From positions 68,889 to 132,888 of the forward strand of contig NW_019091625.1 of assembly GCF_001949145.1 (NCBI RefSeq): a stretch of 64,000 bases of DNA, given 5' to 3'. Positions 12,082 to 24,800 of the stretch are shown in pieces (within the stretch, counting starts at the first letter, position 1; every line of letters starts with the position of its first letter). The translations under genes and the position numbers were made by a program. The notes under the pieces are model-generated. The model saw only the letters and a program-made list of their open reading frames with translations, had not been told where the DNA came from and searched no databases. This DNA comes from Acanthaster planci (taxonomy: Eukaryota > Echinodermata > Asteroidea > Valvatida > Acanthasteridae).

Positions 12082-12420
12082 ATGGGATTCCATAGGAGTC
12101 ACATCAGTATTCTAGAACTTCAGGCTGTATTCAATGCACTGAAAGCTTTCCACCCAAGCATAATAGGCAAACGAGTCCTTATCTGCTCGGACAACTCCAC
12201 AGTGGTGTCATACATCAATCGCCAGGGAGGCACACATTCTCCCCGCCTATGCCTCCTGACCAGACAGATATTCCTTTGGGCCAAGGATTATGGCATCGAC
12301 CTCCAGGCGACTCACATTCCTGGTGTCGACAACTCCATGGCAGATGCTCTCTCTCAGGGAAAGGTACGTCCCACGGAGTGGACTTTGCACACCAGTGTAG
12401 CTGAACAGATCTTCGCTTAA
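12082..12420 (+). pseudogene. DIRS-like RNase H domain fragment
   Basis: A clean 112-codon stretch carries ISILELQAVFNALKAF (catalytic Glu helix), ICSDNSTVVSYINRQGG (catalytic Asp strand) and HIPGVDNSMADALS (final Asp-rich motif), followed by an EWTLH tail. These are the order and wording of DIRS-type RNase H domains. It is detached from the reverse-transcriptase frame by upstream stops. Its last codons run into a tRNA-like sequence. Confidence 0.8.
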
Positions 12421-12470
12421 GTAAGCAGGAGGTCGTGGGTTCAAGTCCCACCTGAATAAGCTTATGAGGT
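12398..12470 (+). repeat. tRNA-like sequence with A- and B-box (SINE-like)
   Basis: GGTTCAAGTCC (12438-12448) fits an RNA polymerase III B box and is flanked by a five-pair T-stem (gtggg/cccac). TAGCTGAACAG at 12398-12408 resembles an A box at the usual spacing of about 30 bases. The reverse strand gives the LNPRPPAY/GLEPTTSCLL peptides commonly produced by such tRNA-derived repeats. A full cloverleaf does not fold by eye, so this is a tRNA-derived SINE head or relic and not a functional tRNA. It overlaps the last codons of the DIRS frame. Confidence 0.45.
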
Positions 12471-12650
12471 TTTTTTCCGCAAGCTCTCGGACCAGCACTG
12501 AGCATACAGTGCTTATTGATATATGTTTGGTAAGGGCAAAAACCTGTTATATATAATTAACTTATGAAATGGTAGTATAAATCTGTACAAAATTACACTC
12601 AATAACAAAAGAAAGGCCTCAAGTCTGTTTTGTGTTTACGTAATTGTCAG

Positions 12651-12822
12651 GTCCTAAACTCTGAGCTGAAGCGTCTCTACACGGCCATCACAAGAGCCAG
12701 AGTCAACATCTGGATCTTTGACGAGGACGAGACCAAGCGAGGACCGATGTTTGAGCTTTTTCAGTGCCTGAGATTGGTCAAAGGCATTGGGCCTGACACC
12801 AAGCAAGACGATGAGGATTCTA
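12651..12822 (+). CDS. TRANK1: TRANK1-like exon a (helicase motif VI)
   Basis: Follows a cag acceptor and ends before gtgagt, phase 0 in and phase 1 out. It encodes VLNSELKRLYTAITRARVNI and then WIFDEDE. TAITRAR is the arginine-finger motif VI of UvrD/Rep helicases. Because the exon starts in phase 0, an upstream coding exon is required. Confidence 0.88.
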
Positions 12823-15800
12823 GTGAGTTCAGGGAGCTTGACAAGAACAGACCTCTCAGTGATAATTATTCCACTAAAGTCTCATTTCATCTTATCGAAA
12901 ATACTGCTAAAAATATGGAATGATGAATGCAGAGGTTTAAAATTGGCCAATTTGGATCTGTGATGCGTTCCAATTTGATTTTGTTTGTTTATCAGCTGAA
13001 ACATGTACAAAATAAAAAAAATAATAAAAATTAAATCAAAATAACTTTTTTTCCCCATGGAATGCCTTTAAAGTTGCTTCTGACTTACCATATTAAAAAC
13101 ATCGTACAATGCACTGCACAATTTTGTGGAGAAATTTGCAATGGAAAAATGCAAGTAGATATGAAACACCTTGGTACCCATCACCAAAAAAGTACACCCC
13201 CAGACCAGTTTCACACATCAGAATAACTGTGCACTGCAAAAGCTAAGCTATGACCGAATTCCTTTCTTCAGAGGTGGACAGCATGTTTGCGGAGAAGTCC
13301 AGTACAGTTGAGTGGGTCCAACAGGGCCATTACTTCTTTGAAAACAAGCTTTGGAAGATGGCTGCCAAGTGCTACCAACACGGCGGGGATGGTAGGCAGG
13401 CTTTGCGTAATATCAATTGTGAAAGTCATGCAAATTGATCAGAATGCTTCATCAGCAATATTTCTCAACCGAGGGCAAAATTTTCAACCTGGTTTAAAAA
13501 TCTCACCCCTGCCAGGTTTGGTCTGGAGTAGGGTTGAGTGCAACCCAAAGCAAAATCTTGGGTGGGACTTGGGGTCGGCCCTTAGTCAAAACATAGAGGA
13601 AGGACACAGAAGTAGTTGCATCTCAGGCACTTCAAAGTGTTCAATGATGGTCGCCACCGAGTCAGACGAATAATAGAAAACATTCCTGCCTGCATCTTAG
13701 CCGGACAAGCGGGGCCAGTAATATCCTAGCAATACTTGCAGTTTTTTGCTTGCAATTAAATACAAATTATTGATGTGACCAGGAAATAGAGAGAGAAAAA
13801 TTCCTGATATTAGACCTACTTTTGCCATCGTAAATAAACTTTCAAAATTATGATTCACTGTGATGTTCCATTATCCATGCAACATTTGTAATTTTATTCT
13901 CCTCCGTCCAATGCATCAGCGTTCAAAGACTTGGTACGAATTTGGCTAAGACTGGCCAACAAAATGTTCACAACTACTGGAAAGCTTGGTCATTATGAAC
14001 AAAATGTGCTATTTCATCACAGGGAGTGATCATGAAATCTCATAAAATATGCTTTTGTACAAATGCCATAATAAAAATGATTTAAACAAAACACTAAATG
14101 TTGTTAATAACCGGACTATTTATTCCCAAAATAACTCCAGAAGAAAAAGTTCATGAAGGGCAATGACTGCACATACAGATTTTGGGTAGAAAGGGGTTTC
14201 GTGGTTGTGAACAGATGGTGCATAGCAAGCGTTCGTTGCGCTCTCGCTATGGACATACCAGGCATGCCAGAAAGCAGTGTTTGGCTGGATGTTACAGCCC
14301 GGGCAGTTCAAACTCCTTCTGTGTCTTTCCTCTATGGTACAAACTTTCCAACCTTGTTTCACTCCTGAAATTTGTCCAGTTTTAAAATACTAATGTGGTT
14401 TATCATTGCATCGGTAGGCTTGGTCAAGGCATTTGTCATTAGCCGCATCGTAATGGCTAGCTGTCTATTTCCATCTTTGTTTGGTTTTACAGTGAAAAAA
14501 TCAGGGTAAACAGTGACCTCACACAGGCAACATGGTACGCAAATCAGCTGAACCTCTATGAACCCTTGGTCCAACCATCCGTAAAGGCTTATGTTTTTCC
14601 TTATGTGCAAGAATTCTTGTGCAAAGCTTGTGTGCAACTACAAAATGAATGAGCGTGCATGTTTGTGTATTGTCCAATCACAGCTCATTCCAATGTTGCC
14701 ATAATATGTAACTACCTCATCAAAACATAATTCTGGCCAAGTTTGGCTGAGTCATGGTTGGACCACATTGTTCATTGTACCAAAACTTTCTTTTTATTTC
14801 TGAAGTGGTAAGTTATAAGTTTCTTGAAGATTTTTGTCCAGAACAGCAGGCAGCCATGAAGCGCATGTGTCATGTTACTGACTTCTTTCATGTGAGTTGG
14901 ATGTAAATTTAAAAACAGTTTATCTATTCATTAAACCCCATGCTATAAGGCACAGGACTACTCACTTCAAAACAAAGTTGAGTTGGTCTATATGTACGGC
15001 TAATTTTTGGCCCTATCCTTGACCATATCCTTGGCCGAAACTGAGTTCCAGACCTCAATACCTGAGAAAATGTCATTACTGAATCAACAGTCCGAAACAC
15101 TGCATTACACTGCACATGGGGTAAGCAATACGATGGTATCATATACCAAGGCCATGTGGTTGTACACAGAATGCATGCAGCAGTTAACTTGTTGACCATT
15201 GAAATAAAGTCTTTTGAACATAAGCTGGGGTTATTATCATAATGAGCACTCCCCACACCTTTCTGGAAATGGTTGGACCAAGGCATTCGTCGTGGCTCAG
15301 CTGATTTATTCATCAAGCTGGGAGCATGAGGTCACTGTTCAGCTTGATTTTCCACTGTGAATGTATACATGTACACAACAGGAATACATGAGCTAGCCAA
15401 TGCAGTGCGGCTAAGGACAAAAGCCTTTACCAAGGCTATTGCTAATGAAGCATGCAAAAGGCTGGTCAATTAAAATATGACACTTTGTCTCAACTGATGT
15501 TCGGAGTAATTTATTGTTGTGGCAACTCCAAATCACCATGAAAACTGGTAACAGTTAAGAGCAATTAAACTTTCATTTAGACAGTCTACAATTACTTATG
15601 CTCTTCCGTTGAATGATAATTACCACAGGATTAGCCAGAAATAGGTGAGATTAGGAATAAATTAACATGCACTCTTCAAAGACAGAAAATTCACGTGGAT
15701 AATAAACTTCATCCGTGGAAAGGCAAAGTATCTTAACGAAGTTCTAATTTAAGTGATATGGTAAACTCACAAACTATTCTAAAAAATAGTCATACCACTT

Positions 15801-18800
15801 ACGTCTTTGACCATCATAGAATCCTTTCCTAGCCCTTGAACATCACTGTCTAACGCACATGTCTAAACCAACAAAGAACAGAATATAACTTGAGAGCTCA
15901 CTTGCTGGAAAGTATAATACATAACAAGGTAAAGTACGAATTTAACAGTATTTGTCAATGAAAGTGTGTAACCAATTAAACTGTACATATGATCCAAAGA
16001 TACAACAACCTGAAAGTGATCTGATAATACAAATGATATATGTAGTATGTGGAATGAATTAATGATTGTATATTGTTACCCCGATGTTAAATGGCCATAT
16101 TATGTTATACTACAAACCACATGCATGCAGAATTGTCCAGGTGCAAATGAGATAGAGGTTCAAAATCTCACAAACTGCACACAGCACCATGATCAATTGA
16201 AGGTTTATTGTACAACCTAGTTGAATTTTTGTTACTGAAAGCATTCATCTCCTTTTTGACTGAATAGAAAGCTGCAGAAGTGGGTTACATCTCCATAGAC
16301 GTGTGCATAACTGCATATGTACCAAAATTGGTTGCATCTTGTTGTGCCCACAGCACAGTTGGAACAACACACTGGCTTGTTAAAAGCAAACGAACCAGAT
16401 ACAGTTTTGATTCTCATTTTCCATTTCCCCTTTCCCCTCTCCCTAAAACAGAGAAGAATGAGCTGCTCGCTCGGGCTCATCACCAGGCTGTGGAAGCTGA
16501 GCACATGCGAGACAAGGGGCATGCCATGCGGGAGAAGTTCCTGCTAGCTGCCAGCCTTTTCCTCAAGTGCGGCAGCAGCAGCATGGCAGTCAACTGCCTC
16601 TACAACGCCAGGGAGTTTGCATTGCTGGCACAGCTTTTGGAGAAGCAGGGAAAGGTGAGCTTATCTCCCACCATTACACTTCCCATCATTTTTCATTTTT
16701 TTTCAATGCTGGCTATTACATTTTCCCTTCTCTGGGAAACTTCTGGCAATGTCCATTCATATTTGCAAACCCTTCTGTACTTTAAAATCAGAAGAAAACT
16801 TCCGTTTAAATGTGGAAATGAGTACAGTGCCTTTTCTTTGGAAGGGGTCTGTTTACATAGACAAACAGCAATGAAATATGGTTTTAGAAATTGACATGCA
16901 GCTTAATGCTGTACATTTAAATGCAAATCAGAAACCCATTTGGACTTTATATCACTTCTACAAAAGTGTCATGAAGTTCTCAGGAAGTATCAACAAAGGC
17001 ATGCCCTTGCTCCATCAGTCTCTCACAGCTGCCCATGACTATTTACTTAAATAAACCATTGGTAGAATGCTCTCTTTCATTGTTGTGTTTGTGCACAGCT
17101 GAAATTGCTCTCTTAACCACTTCGTGCTGGAGGCATTTATGGGTGTTGATGATGCTGGGATGGGATAATTTTCTTTTTTTCTGTTTTCAAAATTCTTTAA
17201 AAATTCACATCTTCATTTACTGGACATTTACACCCTCAAGAAGGACTGCCTTTTTTCTACTTTAATCTGACAGATAGCATCTATTGACGCTGAAGTATTT
17301 CAGCCAGGCCTGCTGCCTTGTAAAAAGAACCGAGATTGTGTAGTGTTACATAATTTTCTTTTGTTCACAAACCTGGCACAGTGCGCCTCTGACCTCTTTT
17401 CAATAGGGGCCAGATTAGCATGCAGCGGTGGTATGTGGCTTTAATATCGCTGCGGTGGTTTTATCCCCAGTGGTAATCCTCTCGCTCTAAATGCCCCAAA
17501 TCGTGGTATACTGTTTCAAAACAAGGCTGGATTATCTTCCACTGCCGAGAGTGAAAAAATGTTGGTAATGCCCAGCAGCCTCGTCGTTTTTTCCGAGTAC
17601 GGTCTTTTGTTACAAGATCCTGTTCCCTTTGACCGAGTTCAGAGACCCCGGCCTTGCATATACATGTAAAGCATACGTGTCTGGATCTGGAATCCCTGGC
17701 AGGAAGTGGTTTAAGAAATTTGTATTGCACTGTGTCGTAATGCCTGGTATAAAAGAGGAATTTATGATACCAAAATGGAGAACTAGGTGTATTCAGTAGA
17801 TCAAAATGTGTGCTGCTATAGGCATACTCTGTATACGTGTGCATCATGTTCCTTTATCGTTGATGATGGGTATCCATGAAGGGGCAAGTGGCATAAAGGG
17901 CCATTTGTCAACCACCGGTTAGTTTTGCATGGTACCCAGTATATATTTTGCGCACCGGTTACCAGGAAAATCTACCGGTGCACTTTTGAAAACTCCCCTG
18001 ATACCTGCACGTGTTGACACAGGAGCCCAACATTCTTGCTGTATTTGCTTGAAACTGTAACATAATTAACTCTGGATGAAGAAATACCATAGGAATATGT
18101 TGGTAGATCTTGACAGAGCAGGATCAAGTTGGAAATGACTGACTCTTTGTTTGTTTGCCCGCAGTTCTCCAAGGCGGCTAAGATCTATGAGAAGCGGCTG
18201 AACTGCGTGAGCGATGCCTGCCGCTGCCTGGTGCTGATGAAGGATTACGCCAAGGCACTGGACCTTCTGTGCAGCGTGGGCTTGCACACCAAGGCCTTGA
18301 AAGTTATCAGTCAGTTCAAGCGCTTTGAGCAGGAACTGAAGCAGAAAGGGAAGCCCCTCCCAAGACATGTCAAACCGCCAGAGTAAGTGGACTTTTTCCC
18401 ATCTTGGCATGTTTGGATCTTTTCCCCATTTGGGGGGACAATTTCATCGTTTTCAAAATAAAACGTGCATCCTATAAGGAATGAAGAATTTAGTGAAGGC
18501 AGATCCCTCACCGCATTTTGTGGCAGGGAGGCCAAACTTGTTTTTTGGGGCTAAATATTTTTAATTTTTTATGTGATCTTTACGGCCTTTCTGAGGGGTG
18601 AGGCTACTCTTTTGGGATTTTAATATGCTTTTGGAAGGAACAGGAGTTTTTCCCCCATCTAACAACATTTTGTTTTTTCGTTCTGGGAGGGGCATGGCCC
18701 CTGTTTCCCCCTTCCCTGGATCCACAGGTGACAGTGTGCTACTAAACCTTTGGATAGGCATGCTAATGTTGGCAGAAGAACTCTGTGTAACCTTTGGAAT

Positions 18801-21800
18801 GCGTGCATATTGCATGCAATTGTTTTATAAGTGTGCACAAGTAATTGTGCAAATTGTGTCGTGTTTCTTCTGGTACTAATAAACACATGATGATAGGGGC
18901 ATATTCACTTACCACCCAAGCATCACGTTGATGAGATACGGCACAGACAAATATGTCTATATTTCTTGAACATCATGCAACAGGCTGTTCTCAAGTAGTC
19001 AAAGTCAGTTCTTGAAAATCTACCAGTTCTTAACTTTCATTGTGAGTGAGCTGAAGGACCACCTTGCTGGCTAGGTTCTTCTTTTTTTTTAACTCAATGC
19101 CATTTTTTATCTTAGTGATTATTATTTATTTGCTCTTTCTTGCCTTACTTTTCTATTTGGGTCATAGGAGACCTACGCCTTTTGGCGACAGTTTATTTTT
19201 AAACATTTATGTTCTCCTGGGTGGCCTGCTATGTCTTGTGGCTGCCTTGTTGTATGTGGGATTGCCCGAATAAGTATTATTATTATTTTTATTGTCTTTG
19301 AGGTCTTGAACAAGAGATACGTATGAGGATTGGTTTGAGCTTAACTGTTATGCCCTTCTGGAATGAGCCTCTGTGGATAGTCATTTTTCAACATAGTCCC
19401 CTTGAGTGTCCATACGCTTGTGCCAGTGGTTCTTGATCAGCACCTGGATGGGCTCTGCTTTGTAGAAGGTTTCATCTTGCTCCTTAAAGGCATCAGCATG
19501 AATATATCTGCTGGCAACTTTTTTTTTACTTTTGGGAAGAGATGAAAGCCCTATGGTACCAAATTGGATGAGCATGGCAGATGCAGAATGAGGCCAAAAC
19601 CATGGTCATGAAGAGTAGCCATTGCCATGACTGATGGGCAAAAATGGGCATTTATGCCGGTCGAACAAGACAGTGTTAACCTCATTGGTTGTATGTCAGT
19701 GATAGATGCATAAGCAAGTTGGAAGAGTATTTCCCGTTGATGGTCTGGCCCTTTGGAAAATTGTGCCAAAACAACAGCCTTTGCATCCCGAAAAACTGAG
19801 GCCATCATTTACTCAACAGATGAGATGACTTCATCCTTTTTTGGAGGAGGGTAGGATTGATGTTTCCACTGAAATGACTGTTTGTTGATCTCTCGTTCAA
19901 AGTACTCATACTCAGTCAAAAACTTGAAATGAAATCAGCTAGATCTGCTGGATTAAAAAGCACTGTCTTTTCTCCAGACATGGTTACTTGGGTGTGTTTT
20001 TTATTGGCATCAAAAAGGCATGGCATCTACTGAGCAAAAAACCTTTGCCATTCCAAAGTCTAATAGTAGAAATGTTTTCAAGTTCAGCGCTCTCATGGCT
20101 GCTACCTGGCGGAGTATGTATGGAGCAAATAGTTAATTGTCTCTAGCGCACCAAAGTGTGACGTCATTTTGAACCAGAAAGTGCAGTACAAGCAAATGGA
20201 GTAGGATCATGTGTTGGTTCACATGCTGGTTCTAGCACTGATGCCTTTTACACGCATAATTATGCGCATTATATATTTGCTTTGGTACTGTATTGTGTCA
20301 AGGAAAAAAGTATGCCCTCTATTGGGCGGTCGCAGTTAGGGAAAAATCACATGTGATTTAAATACCCCAGGTTTATTACCCAATTCTATTGTGTACAATG
20401 AACTGAATATGCAAAAGTTACCCCAAAAGGTTCTGAAATGTATAAACATTCATCTGTGTACAGCTGACTGTGGAAATCCCAGGTGCACGAGTATATTCCA
20501 CAATTTAAACACACAATGCGGTACCAGTCAATTTCGCGCATACAGGGATCATGCTTTCATCTTGTCAGTTGAAAATTGTACAATAACAATAGAAATTCAG
20601 TGCTTTGGAGTCCAGCTCATAGCTGGGAACTAGAGTAATGATTAGTATTTTCAATGAAATGCACCATGTGTCTGGGACAGTTCGTTTTTGTGTCAAAATT
20701 GAGGAATTATTTCAGAGTTGTGTGACCAAGCTGTCACCTGCTGCTGCATTGTTTACCTGTACATTGCACATTGCGCGTGAGGGCCAGGCCATTGCATCGA
20801 ATGATTAGGAAGAGTTTGCTGCATTCAATTTTATCATGTTCACCAATGACTAAAAACACCTATCGAGAAACGACTACATGTAAGTAAGACTCAAGTTTTC
20901 ATCGGAGCCTGTTTTTTACCCTATTAACAATTTAACATGTGCGAGATTAATTTCCGACATATTGTCCATTGTGCCTTGACTTTCTGCACTGATTTGTCCT
21001 TGGTCTGATGGCTCTTTCATGTATGAAGAAAAACAGCAAATAAAAATCATTTGAATTTTAACTTTCTGGATTTTTTTTCAGACGATTTTTGCCCATCCTG
21101 GTGACTCCTTTTTAGTTTAAGTCTATAGGCCTATATATTATTTTACGCTTAAAGATGAGCGCTGGATTGTATTTTGTAAATACAGTCAGTGAGCCTCTTG
21201 AACATTTAGTTCAAATTTATTTTTAACATGTATCATGCATGAAAAGTCTTACCCCCAGGCATGCCAGGACTGTGGGGTTCATCATCCACCCCACTCTCAG
21301 TCTCACCTTGCCCACGGGAGAGCAGGGCGGATGACAGACCCCACAGTTCTGGGGATATATGCAGTGTAGGGCTCAGTTATACACAGTTACAATTCATGAC
21401 CAATTACCATGTGTATGTTGTTCTGCAGGCAGTTTCTTTGAAGGGGTTTGAACTGCTGGCCTGTTTAATATGCACTGACAGATGGGACATATGAAAGTGC
21501 CTCCTCTCTCGTTAATCAGGTCCAAACTAAAAGTACTGGAACTGTTGTCAAGGTTTTGTCCAAATATTGAAAGATGTTCTCATCAGTAATATTAAACGAG
21601 CAATGTAAAGGTTGGGCAATAGAGGCTGCTGGTACCGTACTAGATCTTCTTTTGTGTGATCCTCCCCCTGCCTTTCCCTTGTTTAATTACCAGCTCACAT
21701 ACAAAACAGTCGCTTTGTCTTTTATGCTTTGGCCTATCAGATTGTACAGTTTGGTTCAATTGCAATTTATTAAAATCAGTATTTCTTGTCCCGGCAGTAA

Positions 21801-24800
21801 AATGCTGATATATTTATGTTTATTTCTCAGTGGAAAAATTAGTTTCACAGTCACCTGGAACATTAAGACATATAATTCTTTGAGTTAATCTGTAGTATTG
21901 AGAATTATTTTATCGGAATCACGTCTTTCTCTGTGCATGGGTAGCGCCATCTTGTGTGATGTCATATGCATGAGTGGAGTTAGTAAACAAGGAACAAACA
22001 CGTATCGATACTTATTTTACGCCCGTTCTATGTGGGTGGAACGGCTGTGCACCATGTAGTACTAGTGCACTTGATTGATATTTTTCTCTGTGCAGGCAGT
22101 TGAAGGTCGGCCATACCGTGGTCCATCTTCAGCAATGTTGATTCTCTCGTAAAATCTGCAGCCCACATTTTCACAGTTGCAAATGAGGTAGTGCCATCTC
22201 TGAATGTACCAACCATGTCAGCTTGAATTTGCCTCAGAGTTGTACCCTTTCCCCATTGAGACACTTGACGACAGCCCACTACCCAGTTTTGTTTGTTTTC
22301 ACAAAAAGTTGAGACCTCTGAACTTCAGTCCTGCTTCAACAAAGAAAATTGAATGTAGATAAACAAGTACTCTGGAGAGCTGAATTAAATGCCTGCTAAG
22401 TTTCCATCGCAGGAATTCATCACACTTAGACTGAAAACATTTTGACCAACCCACGTGAATGCAGACAATCCTGTGCTAGAACAGTTTTCTTTGATGTTCA
22501 AAATTCACTAGGTACCTTATTACCAATTACAGCAATCACCTTTTGCTAGGTATATTATCTGTGACTCCAAGCTGATGTGGCTCTGGGTCTGTTTGTTTCA
22601 CACGGATTTGGATCGCAATCAGTGATCCACACTCTGGTTTACCATCCATTTGTTGAGTTTTGTTGTCTGTAAACCAACGACAGATCACTGATCGCGATTC
22701 CAGATGTGAAACAAAGGCCCTAGACTTAAACTTCACTTGGAGTCTTCGGGTCTTTTACAAACTGTTTGAACATTTTTTGCAAACCTGTTGTGACCAAGTG
22801 CCCCAGTGCATAGCACACACACACTTAGACTGTACTGTTTGGTTTCTAATGAGATTCTACTGAACTGTGTCTAACATGGTTTCAATGGGCTTTTCAATAA
22901 CTCTGCCCAAATGAGGTAAAGATTTAATTGGCACTGCATATTTACAGGTCCATCCATACTTTGAGCGAGTTGATGTTCAAGTCGGCGGAGTACCACTGCA
23001 GAAACGAAGCTTTGGACAAGATGTTGGATGCTCTGAAGCAGCTGGAAAAGTTTGAAGCTAGGGTTGACTTCCTTCGTAACCGGGGGTTGCTTGAAGAAGC
23101 TGTAAAGATGCTGAAAGACGCAGGACGTCCTTTGGATGCGGCCAAAATACGAAGAGAGCAGGTACAATTTGAGACATATCAGACCAGGCATTTTTATGTT
23201 GGTTGGTTCAGTTTGGATTGATTTCTGTGTGTTATGAGACAGTTACAATATCTGCTTATTAGACTGCTCATTGAAATGTGTAAAATATATGGTCAAGGTC
23301 TAAATATACCATTGTGCTCAGATGTATTGCCTGAAAACATTGCAAATGCGTGAGGCAATATGGCATAACTGAGAGAAGGCAGTTCAAGTCAGGTACCTTG
23401 TTCATGGACGCAGCCAACAGACTGGAGTTGCATTGGAAGGTGCATTCTTGTCACCTTCTGGAATGATCAGTGATTTGCCTCAAAAATATAAACAGTACTA
23501 AAATATCATTTGCTTTAACTCTAAAGAAAGTAGGATGGACTCTATAGTCATGTCCCCATTTTTTGTAAAAGTGATCGTGAATGTGTATGGCAAATTCTTC
23601 TCCAACACATTTCAACCTGGGCAAAATTCATGGCAAATGCTTTGTGAAGTCAATTTTTAGCACTCAATTCATTTTTGCACTGATTGTAAACCAGTTTTGA
23701 GAAATGTTATCATGAACACAGTTGTGGGTATCATTGTTAGTAATTTAGCAGTTTGCTGAATTTTAGTTCATTAAATATTAAAAATAAATTGATTGGATCT
23801 TTTTAAAGACCAAATTCAGAAATCAGACTTCTGTGTGTCACTGCGGGAAGTATATAGATGGAAACACAAAGTAAAAAAAAAAGAAAGGAAATTTGCTTTA
23901 CCTTAGTTCACTGTGGAATTTCTCAATAACTGAAATACTGTAACTTTCCTGATATCCTAAAAGGGCAAGCTGAAGGAAGCCTGCACCATCCTTGAGTCCT
24001 CAAACCATCCAGAGTTTGTCGCAGAGTGTCGATTGAGCCAGGCTAGGAAGCTGGTTCTTGAGCTAGACAATACTGATGGCCAGACTACTGCCATCTCCCT
24101 TCTCACAGAGGCTGAGAGTCTGTTTGCCAGATGTAGTGACTCTTTCGGAAAATCTGAGACACAGCTCCTGCTGGGTCAGCTGAAGAAGGAAACCACTAAG
24201 ATCCGGGAAGCGAAAAATGCCTTCAACAGAATGTCGCACACAGCAGCAGAGTCAGAATGCACCTATCAGTTGATCAAGATCTCCCGGCAATATGCTGCAC
24301 CTGTCCCGCCGCTGAAGAAGCTCCTGGAACTGATATGTGCTATGTTAGCATGTGAAAATCCTGAGGAGAAGCGACAGAGACAGCTCTGTGAGGAGTTCTT
24401 TGGCTTGGCTCCAGTAGAGGATGGCAAGCTTCACATTCAAAAATGCGAAGGAGCCAGAGTTTTGTCTGCACTGGACAAGAGTCTGTCACAGGCAAATGAT
24501 GTTGAGGCTTGGAAAGCACGAGAAGCCATCGCGAAGTGTTGCCTCATTCCAAGAGCTCTGGAATGGGTGAAGGGAGCACGTGATCACTTACACGAACAAG
24601 TGAAGAAGCTTACACAGTGCAGTGATTATGTGATAGGGATGCCATGCTCAAAATCAGCTGGTACCTGCAAGGAACTCCATGAACCATACAAACTCTACCA
24701 GCTAGAAGGTCAGATTCATTGTCTTGTCCAACTGATTCAGATCAACGATATCATTCAGAAGGCCTCCAAGTTATCCAGCTTTGAGTCTACATGCGAGCTC

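Larger units (their letters stand above)
8977..12420 (+). mobile_element. DIRS-like retrotransposon, inactivated
   Basis: The plus strand carries, in order, a gag-like region (about 8977-10708), a reverse transcriptase (about 10909-11900) and an RNase H (12082-12420). The SIDLKDAYLHI and HYLDDWLIV boxes and the RNase H pattern with SDNSTVVSYINRQGG and HIPGVDNSMADALS are diagnostic of the DIRS/tyrosine-recombinase class. Stops and frameshifts break every part. No tyrosine recombinase, methyltransferase or split/inverted terminal repeats were found, so the 3' part is missing. The element begins where the opposite-strand BEL/Pao integrase relic ends, which suggests nested or abutting insertions. 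Confidence 0.8.

Noticed and set aside
12215-12505. Minus-strand frames with LNPRPPAY and GLEPTTSCLL peptides
   Set aside because: These are well-known spurious translations of tRNA-like repeat sequence, not genes.
14924-15316. 130-residue minus-strand frame
   Set aside because: No domain or conserved pattern seen; surrounded by intron sequence of the plus-strand gene.
17461-17847. 128-residue minus-strand frame in a TRANK1-like intron
   Set aside because: No recognisable domain, splice context or repeat; could be chance open frame. Would need transcript evidence.
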